From JAXGPP01 sp964436865 (lineage in GTDB: Bacteria > Planctomycetota > Planctomycetia > Pirellulales > Thermoguttaceae), in contig CAYTFK010000096.1 in the NCBI GenBank assembly GCA_964436865.1, forward strand, positions 1 through 20,122: a stretch of 20,122 nucleotides of DNA, written 5' to 3'. The translations under genes and the position numbers were made by a program. Under the pieces are notes generated by a model that had not been told where the DNA came from, did not search any database, and saw only the letters and a list, made by a program, of their open reading frames with translations. Shown here piece by piece: positions 7,018-15,119 of the stretch (the first letter of the stretch is position 1; each line of letters starts with the position of its first letter).

Positions 7018-8727
7018 CCTTCCCGGCTCTCGGCCTGCCGCTTCGATCTCGTTTCCATCAACCACCACATCCACGGCGTGCCGCGCGTCGATCGGCTCGC
7101 GGACATCGAGCCCCATTTCCAGTCCGGCCGAATCACCAGGCCGGTACAGGCAGTGCTCCAGCCGGTTGCCGCGAATCTGCACGTCTCTGGCAGCCGAAAC
7201 GAAGATGCCGGCCGCCGCGCAGTCGCGAATCGCATTGTCGGCGATCACGATCCCGCGGTTTCCGGACCAGGGCGGAAGCCGTGGTTCCGGATCGGGCCGC
7301 ACGAAAACGCCGATGGCGCCCAGCACGTAGGCGTCGCGTCTGAGCATGCCTGCATCACGGCCGATGTCCTCGATCGTGTTCCCGCGGATGGCAATGTCTT
7401 CCGTCCAACCCGCTTCGCGCCAGAAGCCGTACTCGGCGCCGATGGAAATAGCGTTCATCTTGATCCGACGGAATGTGTTGCGCTCGATCACTCCGTGCGA
7501 CGCCATGATCCTTAGCCCCCGCGCCCGGTGGTCTTCGAAAACGCAGTCGCGGATGGCGAAACCCGGCGCATTGTTGGCCGGAAGATCCAGGAAATCGCCC
7601 GGCTCGGCATGCAGCGGTTCTTCCAGGCTCAGGCGGAAGATCGAACCTCCCTCGCCGCGAGGCCACACGCGGCGGATGGCCTCGAGGTGCTCCGCCGTCC
7701 GTTGCCCCGTCGGGGAAAATCCCGCCAGTCTCGCCGTGCCGAGCACCTCGAAATTCCCTGCCCGCAATCGGCGGACCACGGCTCCCTGCGGCATCACGGT
7801 TGCCAGCCGCTCCGGCGAGTAGGGCCAGGCTACGAGCAACTCGGTCGGGTTCAGCCGCTCGACTACCGCCAGCGTCACACCGTGCAGGTTGACCGAGTCA
7901 TCGCCCATGAACGAGAACCTGCAGCCCTCGATCGTCGGCCCCTTGGTGGCAAAGGCGATGTTCAGCCCGTCGGCGCAAGTGGAGATGAGCCGCGGTTGGG
8001 TGGCGCCGGGCGGCGGCGGGCCGGGCTCGATCGTGTAGCGATAGTAATTGTCGCCGCGCATGTATCGGCCAAGATAGGCGGGGCCCGGCGCTGCCCAGAA
8101 GGTCACGTCCTCCACGCGGACGTTCTCGCAATCGTTCATCCGGATCGCGCCGCCTGAGCGAATGGTCAGCACGATCCGATCGCCCGGCTCGATCAGTTCG
8201 TGGCATGCCGGCCCCCGGCCCATGAGCAGCCGTCCCTGCCGCTCGTCAATGATCTCGACTTGGCGCGGGTAAAGATCGGGCACCCACGGCTTCCAACGCC
8301 GCTCGTCGGACTCAAAGACATACGCCTGCCGGTAGCGCTCGACGTCCGATCGGCGCAGGCCCGGGTAGCCGTCGCAGACTGTGAAGCGGAACTCTGCGCC
8401 GTCGTCAGACCGCTCCGTGATCCGCCCCTGCACGAATGGCAGCGGATCGTAGTCGATCGTGAAACCGCGAAGCGTGACGTTGCGGCAGGAATTGAACGAC
8501 CAGCCGGTGCCGCGGTGGTCGGAGAACACGATCGTCGTGCCGCGTCCTTCGATGACAAGCCCGTCGGCATGGTTTACGCGAAGCGAACCCTGCACATTGA
8601 TCCGTCCCGCCGGCAGGACAACCTTCTCCTGCCCCGAGGCGACGGCGCGGTCGAGCATTTCCTGGAGCGAGGGTGGTTGGGAAACCGCCATAGCAGCAAC
8701 AATGATCGCGGCGAAAAGCAAATTCAT
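7018..8727 (-). CDS. Exported right-handed beta-helix protein, GH110-like, C-terminus lost in gap
   Basis: About 570 residues are visible. The ATG at 8727 is preferred over the in-frame TTG at 8733 because GGAGGAG lies 6 bases before the ATG and directly abuts the TTG. A signal peptide follows (NLLFAAIIVAAMAVS). The body is a parallel beta-helix with many short coil repeats such as VTLRGFTID, CENVRVEDVTFW, IRDCVFED, IAIRGNTIED, IVIADNAIRD and VQIRGNRLEH. In the centre, CADGLNIA and MGDDSVNLHG place D253 and the pair D276/D277 23-24 residues apart. As I recall, this is the arrangement of the catalytic aspartates of GH110 alpha-1,3-galactosidases. An inverting galactosidase acting on capped glycans is therefore plausible, but a related beta-helix hydrolase cannot be excluded. 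It is divergent from the DUF6259-like gene. Confidence 0.8.
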
Positions 8728-8860
8728 CGGCAACTCCTCCGGTTCGAGCAGTGGAGAGACAAGCTACCGCATCGCGCCGCGGCAAACCAGCCCCGCGGAT
8801 CCCAGGCGCGGCCTGACCGCTCGCGCATCGCTGCCTGGCGTCTGGAACCTCGACCGTAGA

Positions 8861-8889
8861 TTGACTTCCGGCCAGACCCTGTGCAGACT
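8861..8889 (+). promoter_or_regulatory. Promoter candidate for the DUF6259-like gene
   Basis: TTGACT (8861-8866) and a weak CAGACT (8884-8889) are separated by 17 bases. Transcription would start near 8896, about 39 bases before the ATG at 8935. The -35 is good and the -10 is poor. Confidence 0.35.
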
Positions 8890-8934
8890 CAGGACTCGGC
8901 GAAAAAACTGCTGATTCACCGGGAGAGGCGAATC

Positions 8935-10755
8935 ATGAAGCGACGCGAGTTCCTGTTGACCGCGGGGGCGGCCGTGGGGGCCGCGGTTGGATCACAGCCG
9001 TTGGCCGGCTCCGGCGCTGAGCAGCCCGCAGCGGGCGAGAGCCAGCCGCAACGTTCGCAGGCCGTCGAGTTCCAGTGCCGGGAAGGCCGCATTACGGTCC
9101 AGACCGATCGCTACACAGCCGAGTTCAACGGTCCGCGCCTGGTGCGGTTTGCCTCGCGCGACGGGCACGCTTGGTTAGAGTCGGCGACCGGCCCGCCACC
9201 CGCCCTGGAATTGGTTGATTGCAACGATCGCGCCCAGGACATTGGCGCCAGTCCGCACGCGAAGTCTGAAGTTGTTCGGCTTGGGCCACACTCGGCCGAC
9301 GTGATCGTCTCCGACTGGCACGGCGACGGCGTCGTGCGGATCGAGGTCGATCTGCCGACGGGGGCGCTCTGTGTCACGCCCTCCGTCACCGCCGCCCGAC
9401 GGGGCGTGGCCCGCGTCCGCTGGAATCTGGCCGGGCTCAAGCCGAGCTTGGACCTCGTGGCGCCCTTCTATCAGGGCGTGCGCCTCAAGCTCGACGATAC
9501 ACTCATCGCCCGCGAGCGCTGGCGCTGGCCGAGTGCTTGGGAGGCCGCCCTGGCCGTTCTTCAGCAGGGCGACGCTGGTGGGATGAGCGTCTGCTGCCAC
9601 GACCGACGCTTCCGCTACAAGAATCTCTATGTCGGTCATCCTTCCGGGGCCGCCGCCGTGCTCGGCCTGGAGACTGAGAACTACGGCCCCTGGCACGATC
9701 ATCAGGCGGCCGGTGGGCTGACGTGGCGGCTCGACGCTCATGCCGGATCGTGGCCGGCGGCAGCCGAGCCCTATCGTCGCTGGTTGTGGCGGGCGTTTGA
9801 GCTGGAATCCGCGCGGCAGGCCCGGCCGGCCTGGTTCAAGGAGGTGACGCTCGCCGTCTCCTGGTGCCCGAGTTCCCCCGCCGTGCTTGAAGCCCTCGCC
9901 AAGCGGCATCCGCCCGGTCGCACGCTGCTTCACGTGCCCGGCTGGCGGGACCGTGGTTACGATGAGGACTATCCGCGCTACGTGGCCAGCGAGGATGGGC
10001 GGGCCTTCCTGTCACGTGCGCGGACGATGGGCTTCCGCGTCATGCCGCATTTCAACTTCTTCGCCGTCGATCCGTCGAACGCCGCTTTCGCCGTAGTGGC
10101 GCCGTTTGTTTATCGGAAGCTCCCCAGCGGCGAACTCGACGGCTGGGGCTGGAAGGACGGCGGCTATCTCGGTATCCCGCAAAGCGGCTCGCAGATGACC
10201 ACCCACCGCGAAGACAAGGTGATGGCCTACATCCATCCGGGGTCGAGCTGGTGGCGATCGTGCCTCTGCCGCCAGGTATCGGCAGCCGCCGGGGACCTCG
10301 AGCTCGACAGCGCCTTTGTCGACCAGACACTGTGCACGTGGAACACCGAGAACTGCTTGGTGGAAGACCAGACGCCCACCGAGGGAATGTGGCGGCTCAC
10401 GCGGGAGCTGAGCCAACTGGTCGGCGGCCTGACGATCGGCGGCGAGGGGCTCAACGAGATCTCGATGCAGTGGCAGAGCTTCGCCCAGGCCCACCTGTTC
10501 AAGAGCCACCATCAGACGATCGCCGGGCTGGAACGGGTGCCCTGCCCGGTGGGCGACTACCTCTTCGGACAGTTGTGCCGGACCATTGGCTACGCCAACC
10601 TTCACGGCCGCGACGAACAGTCCGCACTGCGGATGCAGGTCCACGCCAAGCTGGGCACGATCCCCACCATAACCATCGGTTCCGCTGACGAAATCGAGCG
10701 GCCCAACGAAGCGGTGGGGGCCGAACTGGCCCGCGCCGCGGCCATGTCGAGCTGA
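8935..10755 (+). CDS. Tat-exported glycoside-hydrolase-like TIM-barrel protein (DUF6259-like)
   Basis: The product is 606 aa. MKRREFLLTAGAA is a twin-arginine signal, so the protein is exported folded. Residues about 44-290 are beta-rich (VEFQCREGRITVQTDRY; GLTWRLDAHAG), typical of the beta-sandwich before a hydrolase barrel. Residues about 300-560 read as a TIM barrel: RTLLHVPGWRDRGYDEDYP, FRVMPHFNFFAVDPSN, LDSAFVDQTL, LTIGGEGLNE. D463 (FVDQT) and E504 (GGEGLNE) end strand-like segments where a nucleophile and acid/base would sit. Assignment to DUF6259, distantly GH101-like, is from memory of the motifs; the substrate is unknown. ATG 8935 has GGGAGAGG about 7 bases upstream and starts the Tat signal. 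The C-terminus is short after the barrel, with no trailing beta domain, so the gene may be 3' truncated like its neighbour. Confidence 0.68.
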   Translation: MKRREFLLTAGAAVGAAVGSQPLAGSGAEQPAAGESQPQRSQAVEFQCREGRITVQTDRYTAEFNGPRLVRFASRDGHAWLESATGPPPALELVDCNDRAQDIGASPHAKSEVVRLGPHSADVIVSDWHGDGVVRIEVDLPTGALCVTPSVTAARRGVARVRWNLAGLKPSLDLVAPFYQGVRLKLDDTLIARERWRWPSAWEAALAVLQQGDAGGMSVCCHDRRFRYKNLYVGHPSGAAAVLGLETENYGPWHDHQAAGGLTWRLDAHAGSWPAAAEPYRRWLWRAFELESARQARPAWFKEVTLAVSWCPSSPAVLEALAKRHPPGRTLLHVPGWRDRGYDEDYPRYVASEDGRAFLSRARTMGFRVMPHFNFFAVDPSNAAFAVVAPFVYRKLPSGELDGWGWKDGGYLGIPQSGSQMTTHREDKVMAYIHPGSSWWRSCLCRQVSAAAGDLELDSAFVDQTLCTWNTENCLVEDQTPTEGMWRLTRELSQLVGGLTIGGEGLNEISMQWQSFAQAHLFKSHHQTIAGLERVPCPVGDYLFGQLCRTIGYANLHGRDEQSALRMQVHAKLGTIPTITIGSADEIERPNEAVGAELARAAAMSS

Positions 10756-10784
10756 AACCGGAATCTCATTGGAAAAGTTGCTCC

Positions 10785-11364
10785 ATGTTCAGGCTCGTGA
10801 TTCTCGTCGGACTGGTCGCGGGAACCTTCGCCAACGTACGGGGAGCACCACGAGTATGCCGCCGAACTGGCCGGCCCGTTCCACGCCGTTCGCCAGCAGG
10901 AACGTGAAACGTGGATGGACTGGTACGGCTGGGCGTTGCCGGTGGAGCAGTCAGCCGCATTTCGCAAGGCGACCGAAGGCTGGGGAGATCGCGACGGGCT
11001 GGCCGAATTCGTGCTCAAGATGGGGCGGCTCACGCTGCCGTTGGAAAAGGTCTTCGACGTTCGCGTCGCTGACAAGACGGTGGAGCAAATCGGCCGCCTT
11101 CGCTCTCGACCCTTCATGATCACCTGCTCCTTCAACGCCCCGCATGACGGTGATGAATACCTGTATCATCTGGCCGACGATCCGGGTGAGACGAGGAATC
11201 TGGCGGGCCAAGAAGCCCATCAGGAGCAGAAACTCGGCATGGCCGACGCCCTGCAAGCGTGGCTGAAGCGAACTGGCTGGAGAGGTCGGAGTCAGGTGAC
11301 ATTGCCGCCGCCAAAGGGCGGTTTCTTTTCCTTGCCCAGCGGCATGCCGCAGCGCGGACAATAA
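10785..11364 (+). pseudogene. Sulfatase remnant with deletions and a frameshift
   Basis: A signal-peptide start (ATG 10785, FRLVILVGLVAGTFAN) is in one frame and soon hits a stop. From about 10837 a second frame (YGEHHEYAAELAGPFHAVRQ onwards) carries family-like sequence with no start of its own. RPFMITCSFNAPHD is the 'KPFFLYLSFNAPH' segment of type I sulfatases. It is joined directly to YLYHLADDPGETRNLAGQE, the C-terminal 'LYDLxxDPxExxNLA' motif. In intact sulfatases these motifs are some 100-200 residues apart. The catalytic CxPSR formylglycine motif is absent. The remnant codes for about 170 recognisable residues where about 450-600 are usual. The frame runs on past the natural end to a stop at 11362-11364, overlapping the convergent zinc-ribbon gene. 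At least two deletions and one frame change are needed. It follows the DUF6259-like gene by 29 bases. Confidence 0.78.
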
Positions 11365-11651
11365 CTGTACGACACGGACACGACTTGCAGGCATTGCGGG
11401 CACTGAACCTGTTTGCCCGTAGTGGTGCCGGCAGGCGGGGCGGTGGGCGGCAGATCAGAAAGATCCACCGGCGACTTGGTAGTCGGACCGGTAGGCTGGC
11501 CGATGAATCCCAGCACGTCGTCTTCCGAAACGGCTTGCGGGCGGGGAACTCGGACCGGCGCGCGACAGACCGGACACAAGCCCGTCTTGCCAGCAAAGCT
11601 GTTCTGAACCTTGAGTCGATGACCGTTGTCGCACGAAACCTCGATCGACAT
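11292..11651 (-). CDS. Small double zinc-ribbon protein
   Basis: The product is 119 aa. An N-terminal zinc site is formed by C7 and H11 (SCDNGH) and C26, C29 (CPVC). A C-terminal zinc ribbon uses C84, C87 (CPQC) and C98, C101 (CPRC). A Pro/Thr-rich linker (about 50-78) joins them. The N-terminal pattern MSIEVSCDNGHRLKV is one I associate with planctomycete hypothetical proteins. No enzymatic residues are seen; the role may be protein or nucleic acid binding. GGAGG lies 9 bases before the ATG. It is downstream of the PAS kinase on the same strand, about 94 bases away, and may be read through from it. Confidence 0.85.
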   Translation of the reverse strand: MSIEVSCDNGHRLKVQNSFAGKTGLCPVCRAPVRVPRPQAVSEDDVLGFIGQPTGPTTKSPVDLSDLPPTAPPAGTTTGKQVQCPQCLQVVSVSYSYCPRCGMPLGKEKKPPFGGGNVT

Positions 11652-11745
11652 GATCAGCAGCCTCCGCTATTGAGGGGTGCTGAATGCGTTATTAACGGTA
11701 TTCTAGTTCGACCAGGCGTCAACAGCCAGTCCCAAGCAGCAGGTT

Positions 11746-13140
11746 TCACGAGGGGGGGCCAGAGCTCTGAGGAATATCTGCTCCTGCGAGCGGAAGTGTG
11801 AAATGGAAACTCGCGCCCCCGTCAGAGTTCTTGGTGGTCCAGATCCGCCCGCCGTGCGTCTCGACGATCGTACGACTGATCGCCAAGCCCAGGCCCATGC
11901 CGTCCGGCTTGGTCGTGACAAAGGCCTCAAAGATGCGCCCGGGTTCCTCAGCAGGCAAACCCGGCCCTGAATCGGCCACGGTGATCTCGGCCCACCTCCC
12001 CTCCTCCTCCGCTGCCGAAATGGTCAATTCCCGTTTCGTACGATCAACCGCCTGGAGTGCCTCGAATGCGTTTCGTATCAGGTTGATCAACACCTGCTGC
12101 ACGCGAATACGGTCGACAACGACGATGGGCTTCGTCTCGAAAGCCGTGCGTACCACCACTCCATCCCGCCGCGCCTCAAAGGCCAGCAGGTGGATCGATT
12201 CCTCGATCAGCTCAGCCAGCGAAACCGGCGCGAAGGTGGGGGGCGACTTCCGCGTAAGGTTGCGAAGCTGAGAGACGATTGCCCCCGCACGATTGATGCA
12301 GGCAATCGTCTCGTCGGTCCATTCGCGCACGTTCTTTGTATCGACCGGCCCTTCGACCGCCAGCAGATTGCGGCACGCCTTCCCGAAATTGAGCGCCGAG
12401 TACAAGGGTTGGTTGAGTTCGTGCGCGATCCCCGCCACCATCTCGCCCAGAGTCGAAAGCCTCGCCACTCGGGCCAGTTCGTCCTGCAGACGGCGCATCT
12501 CTTCTTCGGCCTCCAGACGCGGCGTAACGTCGCGGATCACCACCTGCCGGGCAGGCGCACCGTCGTGATGGAAGGGGGCGACCGCTACTTCCCCGTGAAA
12601 GCTCGTCCCATCCAGCCGCTTCAATCGCCGCACCACCAGCTTCTTGTCTGACGATCCTCCCGGCCCCGTGGCGAGCCGTGATCGTACGGCTTCGTGATCG
12701 ATCGGATGGACAATGTCATACACCGACCGCCCGACGAGCCCGTCTACCGAACCGGCACGAAACAATCCGACAGCGCTTTCATTGGCAAACATGATGCGCT
12801 CGTTCTGGTCGATCACCACCGCATCGGGAGAGCCTTGCACAAGCTCGCGGAACCGGCGTTCACTTTCACTGAGCTTGGCCTGTGCGGCGCGAATGCGGCC
12901 AAATGCGCGTCCCAGGACGATGTGCAACAACAGACCGGTCACCGCCACGAACCCCCAGCCCTTGAAGGTCGACCAGAGTGCGACCTGCTCGGTCGACTCG
13001 GCCAGCAGCCCTACCGCGCGATCGGAGAAGTAAATCCACATCGCGGCTGCTGCCAGATAGCTCAACGTGATCCAGTTCTCCTGGTGAAGCGATCGGTCGT
13101 TGGCCGCAACAGGAGCGAAAGGCGCCGGTGTCGTATCCAT
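11746..13140 (-). CDS. Membrane PAS-domain sensor histidine kinase (FixL/DctB-like)
   Basis: The product is 464 aa. Two hydrophobic segments (about 24-46 and 60-78) form a minimal membrane anchor with almost no periplasmic loop, so the signal is likely sensed in the membrane or cytoplasm. A PAS domain (about 92-208; SPDAVVIDQNERIMFANESA) precedes a HisKA domain with phosphoacceptor H240 in AGIAHELNQPL. The ATPase follows: N-box INLIRNAFEAL (N357), G1 DSGPGL (D390) and G2 GMGLGLA (414-420). The H-box and length resemble FixL, but the heme-binding HDxYI-type motif of FixL is not present, so oxygen sensing by heme is not supported. It is divergent from, and presumably pairs with, the FixJ-like regulator at 13291. 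No strong ribosome site was found before the ATG. Confidence 0.93.
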   Translation of the reverse strand: MDTTPAPFAPVAANDRSLHQENWITLSYLAAAAMWIYFSDRAVGLLAESTEQVALWSTFKGWGFVAVTGLLLHIVLGRAFGRIRAAQAKLSESERRFRELVQGSPDAVVIDQNERIMFANESAVGLFRAGSVDGLVGRSVYDIVHPIDHEAVRSRLATGPGGSSDKKLVVRRLKRLDGTSFHGEVAVAPFHHDGAPARQVVIRDVTPRLEAEEEMRRLQDELARVARLSTLGEMVAGIAHELNQPLYSALNFGKACRNLLAVEGPVDTKNVREWTDETIACINRAGAIVSQLRNLTRKSPPTFAPVSLAELIEESIHLLAFEARRDGVVVRTAFETKPIVVVDRIRVQQVLINLIRNAFEALQAVDRTKRELTISAAEEEGRWAEITVADSGPGLPAEEPGRIFEAFVTTKPDGMGLGLAISRTIVETHGGRIWTTKNSDGGASFHFTLPLAGADIPQSSGPPS

Positions 13141-13163
13141 GATTTGGCCCGTGGAGCGGGGAA

Positions 13164-13192
13164 TTGCAGAATCCGTGATACTCCTTTATAAC
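13164..13192 (+). promoter_or_regulatory. Promoter of the FixJ-like regulator
   Basis: TTGCAG (13164-13169) and TATAAC (13187-13192) are 17 bases apart, close to the sigma-70 consensus. The start would be near 13199, with a leader of about 90 bases. Its -10 overlaps the -10 of the opposing kinase promoter. Confidence 0.6.
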
Positions 13193-13212
13193 CGGTATGG
13201 GTGGCACGACAA
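13185..13212 (-). promoter_or_regulatory. Promoter of the PAS kinase, overlapping the regulator promoter
   Basis: On the minus strand TTGTCG (complement of 13207-13212) and TATAAA (complement of 13185-13190) lie 16 bases apart. The -10 shares four bases (13187-13190) with the opposing -10, so RNA polymerase could occupy only one at a time. Confidence 0.5.
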
Positions 13213-13290
13213 TTCGGCATCACACATTATGACGGTTCATGCACCCCACTCCCCTAATTGAGCGGGATGGATCTCGAGGAGGCGACAGCC

Positions 13291-13911
13291 GTGGCCTACG
13301 AACCGACCGTCTTCGTCGTAGACGACGATGAACAGGCTCGCAAATCGGTTTGTGCTTTGGTGCGGTCGATGGGAGTGCACGCCCTGGCCTTCTCCTCGGC
13401 CGAGGAGTTCCTCGCCAGCGGTGTCGCGGGTCAACCGGGGTGCCTGGTAACCGACATCCGCATGCGCGGCATGAGCGGGCTCGAACTGCAAGAAGAGCTG
13501 AGCAATCGCAATATCTCATTACCCGTAATCGTGCTCACGGCTCACGCGCGCACTCCGCTGACGGTGCGAGCCATCAAGGCGGGGGCCGTCACTCTGCTCG
13601 ACAAGCCGTACGAAAGCGAGGATCTGTGGGACGCCATACGCGGCGCGCTGGCAGTCGACGCGGCCGATCGCGCCAAGCACGCGCGCCTTCACTCGCTGCG
13701 GGCTCGGCTCGAGCAACTCACGCCCTCCGAGCGGGCAGTGCTCGACATGGTTGTGGCTGGCAAACCCAACAAGGCCATTGCGCAGCGCCTTGACGTCAGT
13801 GTGCGGACCGTCGAGAACCGGCGGCGCGAAGTGCTCGAGAAGATGCAGGCCGACTCGGTCGCCGAGCTCGTCCGCATGGTGATCGAAGCCGGCGCTGCCC
13901 CCGGGTGCTGA
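13291..13911 (+). CDS. FixJ-like response regulator (REC + LuxR HTH)
   Basis: The product is 206 aa. The receiver domain (about 5-120) has the acidic pocket D11-D12-D13, phosphoacceptor D55 in CLVTDIRMRG, T83 (VLTAHA) and K105 (LLDKPYE). The KPY/KPF-type end of the receiver and the size are FixJ/TodR-like. A LuxR-type HTH follows (about 143-198; LTPSERAVLDMVVAGKPNKA, then VSVRTVENRRREVLEKM). Start: GTG at 13291 is preferred because GAGGAGG at 13276-13282 is 8 bases upstream and the protein then begins MAYEPTVFVVDDDEQ. In-frame ATG 13267 and TTG 13258 would add residues across the ribosome site. It presumably takes phosphate from the divergent PAS kinase. Confidence 0.93.
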   Translation: MAYEPTVFVVDDDEQARKSVCALVRSMGVHALAFSSAEEFLASGVAGQPGCLVTDIRMRGMSGLELQEELSNRNISLPVIVLTAHARTPLTVRAIKAGAVTLLDKPYESEDLWDAIRGALAVDAADRAKHARLHSLRARLEQLTPSERAVLDMVVAGKPNKAIAQRLDVSVRTVENRRREVLEKMQADSVAELVRMVIEAGAAPGC

Positions 13912-13941
13912 TAGCGACCGCCTCGGTCACTCTTGTGGGCA

Positions 13942-13959
13942 TCCGCAAGCGATTGCGGA
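13942..13959 (+). other. Hairpin with GCGA tetraloop after the regulator gene
   Basis: TCCGCAA (13942-13948) and TTGCGGA (13953-13959) pair perfectly around GCGA, a stable GNRA-type loop. No T tract follows directly. It could be a weak terminator of the regulator, an RNA element in the leader of the next gene, or an operator. Confidence 0.4.
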
Positions 13960-14164
13960 GACTCGTCCTGCAAGTTTCTTCTCCATGAGCCATATTTAGG
14001 GCGATGCGGTTTTCGCTGGCTGCTTCATTCCTTTCAGCGGATAACCACGAGTGCTCGATTCGCAGTGACGCGGACGGCGCAACGAGATGGCGCGCCGCCG
14101 AGCAGGGATGCTCTCATTTCCGGCGAAAACCGCATCTCTTTTGTTGAACTCTCGGTCGTCACTC

Positions 14165-15100
14165 ATGAGCAACAACGAACCGCCGCTGGAAGAACGGGTT
14201 GACGCCCTTGACTCCCGCGAGAGGCAGGTCATGCAGATGATCGTGGCCGGCCTGCCCAACAAGGCGATCGCCCGCCGGCTCGACGTGGGCGAACGCACGG
14301 TGGACCGTATCCGCTCAAACGTTTTCCGTAAGCTGGGCGTGACCAGCGCCGTCGAACTGGCGCGAGTCGTAGCTTCGATAGAGACTGGGCGGACCGGAAG
14401 CAGCCCGGCATCTATACCGCACCCCTTCCCGGGCGAATCATCTCCGCAATCGCCAACATCGGCTGCGGACCTCAAATGGCTGGCCTGTGAGATCCACGAT
14501 GGATTAGCCCAGGAACTGAGCGCTGCAATGATGCACTTCGAGACTGCCGAGAACCTCTGCCCCGATCTCCCCGTCGCCGCAGCGAATGCCAGCCGCGAGG
14601 GTCGGCGGTTGCTCGCGCGGGCTGCGGCCGAGACCCGGCGTCTGATCCACCAGTTGCACCAGCATCTCGTCGAGCCCATTGACGTCATCGCCGCCGTCGA
14701 AGACGTGCTCCACGAAGCGCGATGGAGATTCGGTGTCACCACAGAGTTCATCCGGATGTGGCACGCCGAGCGGCTTGCACCGGCGCTGGAGAACGCCATC
14801 TTGATGATCGTCCGCGAAGCGGTCTTCAACGCTGGTCGCCATAGCGCCAGCCCGCGCGTCTGCGTGGAACTTGCCCAGCGGGACGATCGCGTGACAATCG
14901 TCGTCCGCGATTGGGGGCAAGGTCTTCTCGAAAGCGGCCGCCCGTCGCGATCCCATGGACTGGCCGGCATCCGGGCACGGGCGGAAATGTTGGGCGGATA
15001 CGCTGAGGTTCGCGCCGAACCGCGATTCGGAACCAAAGTGAGCGTGGTATTGCCGCTGGTGCGGCGCCTCGGCGAGATTCGCGACACCGGCGCCGCCTGA
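14165..15100 (+). CDS. LuxR-type HTH fused to a NarX-type histidine kinase (HTH-HisKA_3-HATPase)
   Basis: The product is 311 aa, with no membrane segment, so it is cytoplasmic. Residues 13-70 are a LuxR/FixJ-type HTH (LDSRERQVMQMIVAGLPNKA, then RTVDRIRSNVFRKLGV). By my alignment it is identical at 29 of 55 positions to the HTH of the FixJ-like neighbour. After a Ser/Pro-rich linker (78-100) comes a HisKA_3 dimerisation segment with H111 in CEIHDGLAQELSAAM, the motif of NarX/DesK kinases. The ATPase has ILMIVREAVFNAGRHS (N-box, N222), DWGQGL (D249) and HGLAGIRARAEMLGG (264-278). No receiver or PAS domain is present. Having the DNA-binding domain and kinase core in one chain is unusual. ATG 14165 starts just before the HTH. 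ATGs at 14087 and 14108 are in frame, but none has a clear ribosome site, so the start is uncertain. Confidence 0.88.
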   Translation: MSNNEPPLEERVDALDSRERQVMQMIVAGLPNKAIARRLDVGERTVDRIRSNVFRKLGVTSAVELARVVASIETGRTGSSPASIPHPFPGESSPQSPTSAADLKWLACEIHDGLAQELSAAMMHFETAENLCPDLPVAAANASREGRRLLARAAAETRRLIHQLHQHLVEPIDVIAAVEDVLHEARWRFGVTTEFIRMWHAERLAPALENAILMIVREAVFNAGRHSASPRVCVELAQRDDRVTIVVRDWGQGLLESGRPSRSHGLAGIRARAEMLGGYAEVRAEPRFGTKVSVVLPLVRRLGEIRDTGAA

Positions 15101-15119
15101 GCGTCGCCGGGCGACTCCT

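Noticed and set aside
5488..7515. Long open frame running through the N gap on the + strand
   Set aside because: The part after the gap is antisense to the beta-helix gene and the join exists only because N codons contain no stop.
6364..8733. Minus-strand frame extending the beta-helix protein beyond the gap
   Set aside because: After the gap it is antisense to the transglutaminase-like gene. The 8733 start is a TTG abutting the ribosome site, so ATG 8727 is used.
11746..13140. Heme-based oxygen sensing by the PAS kinase
   Set aside because: The FixL heme-ligand motif is not found in the PAS segment, so FixL-like describes architecture only.
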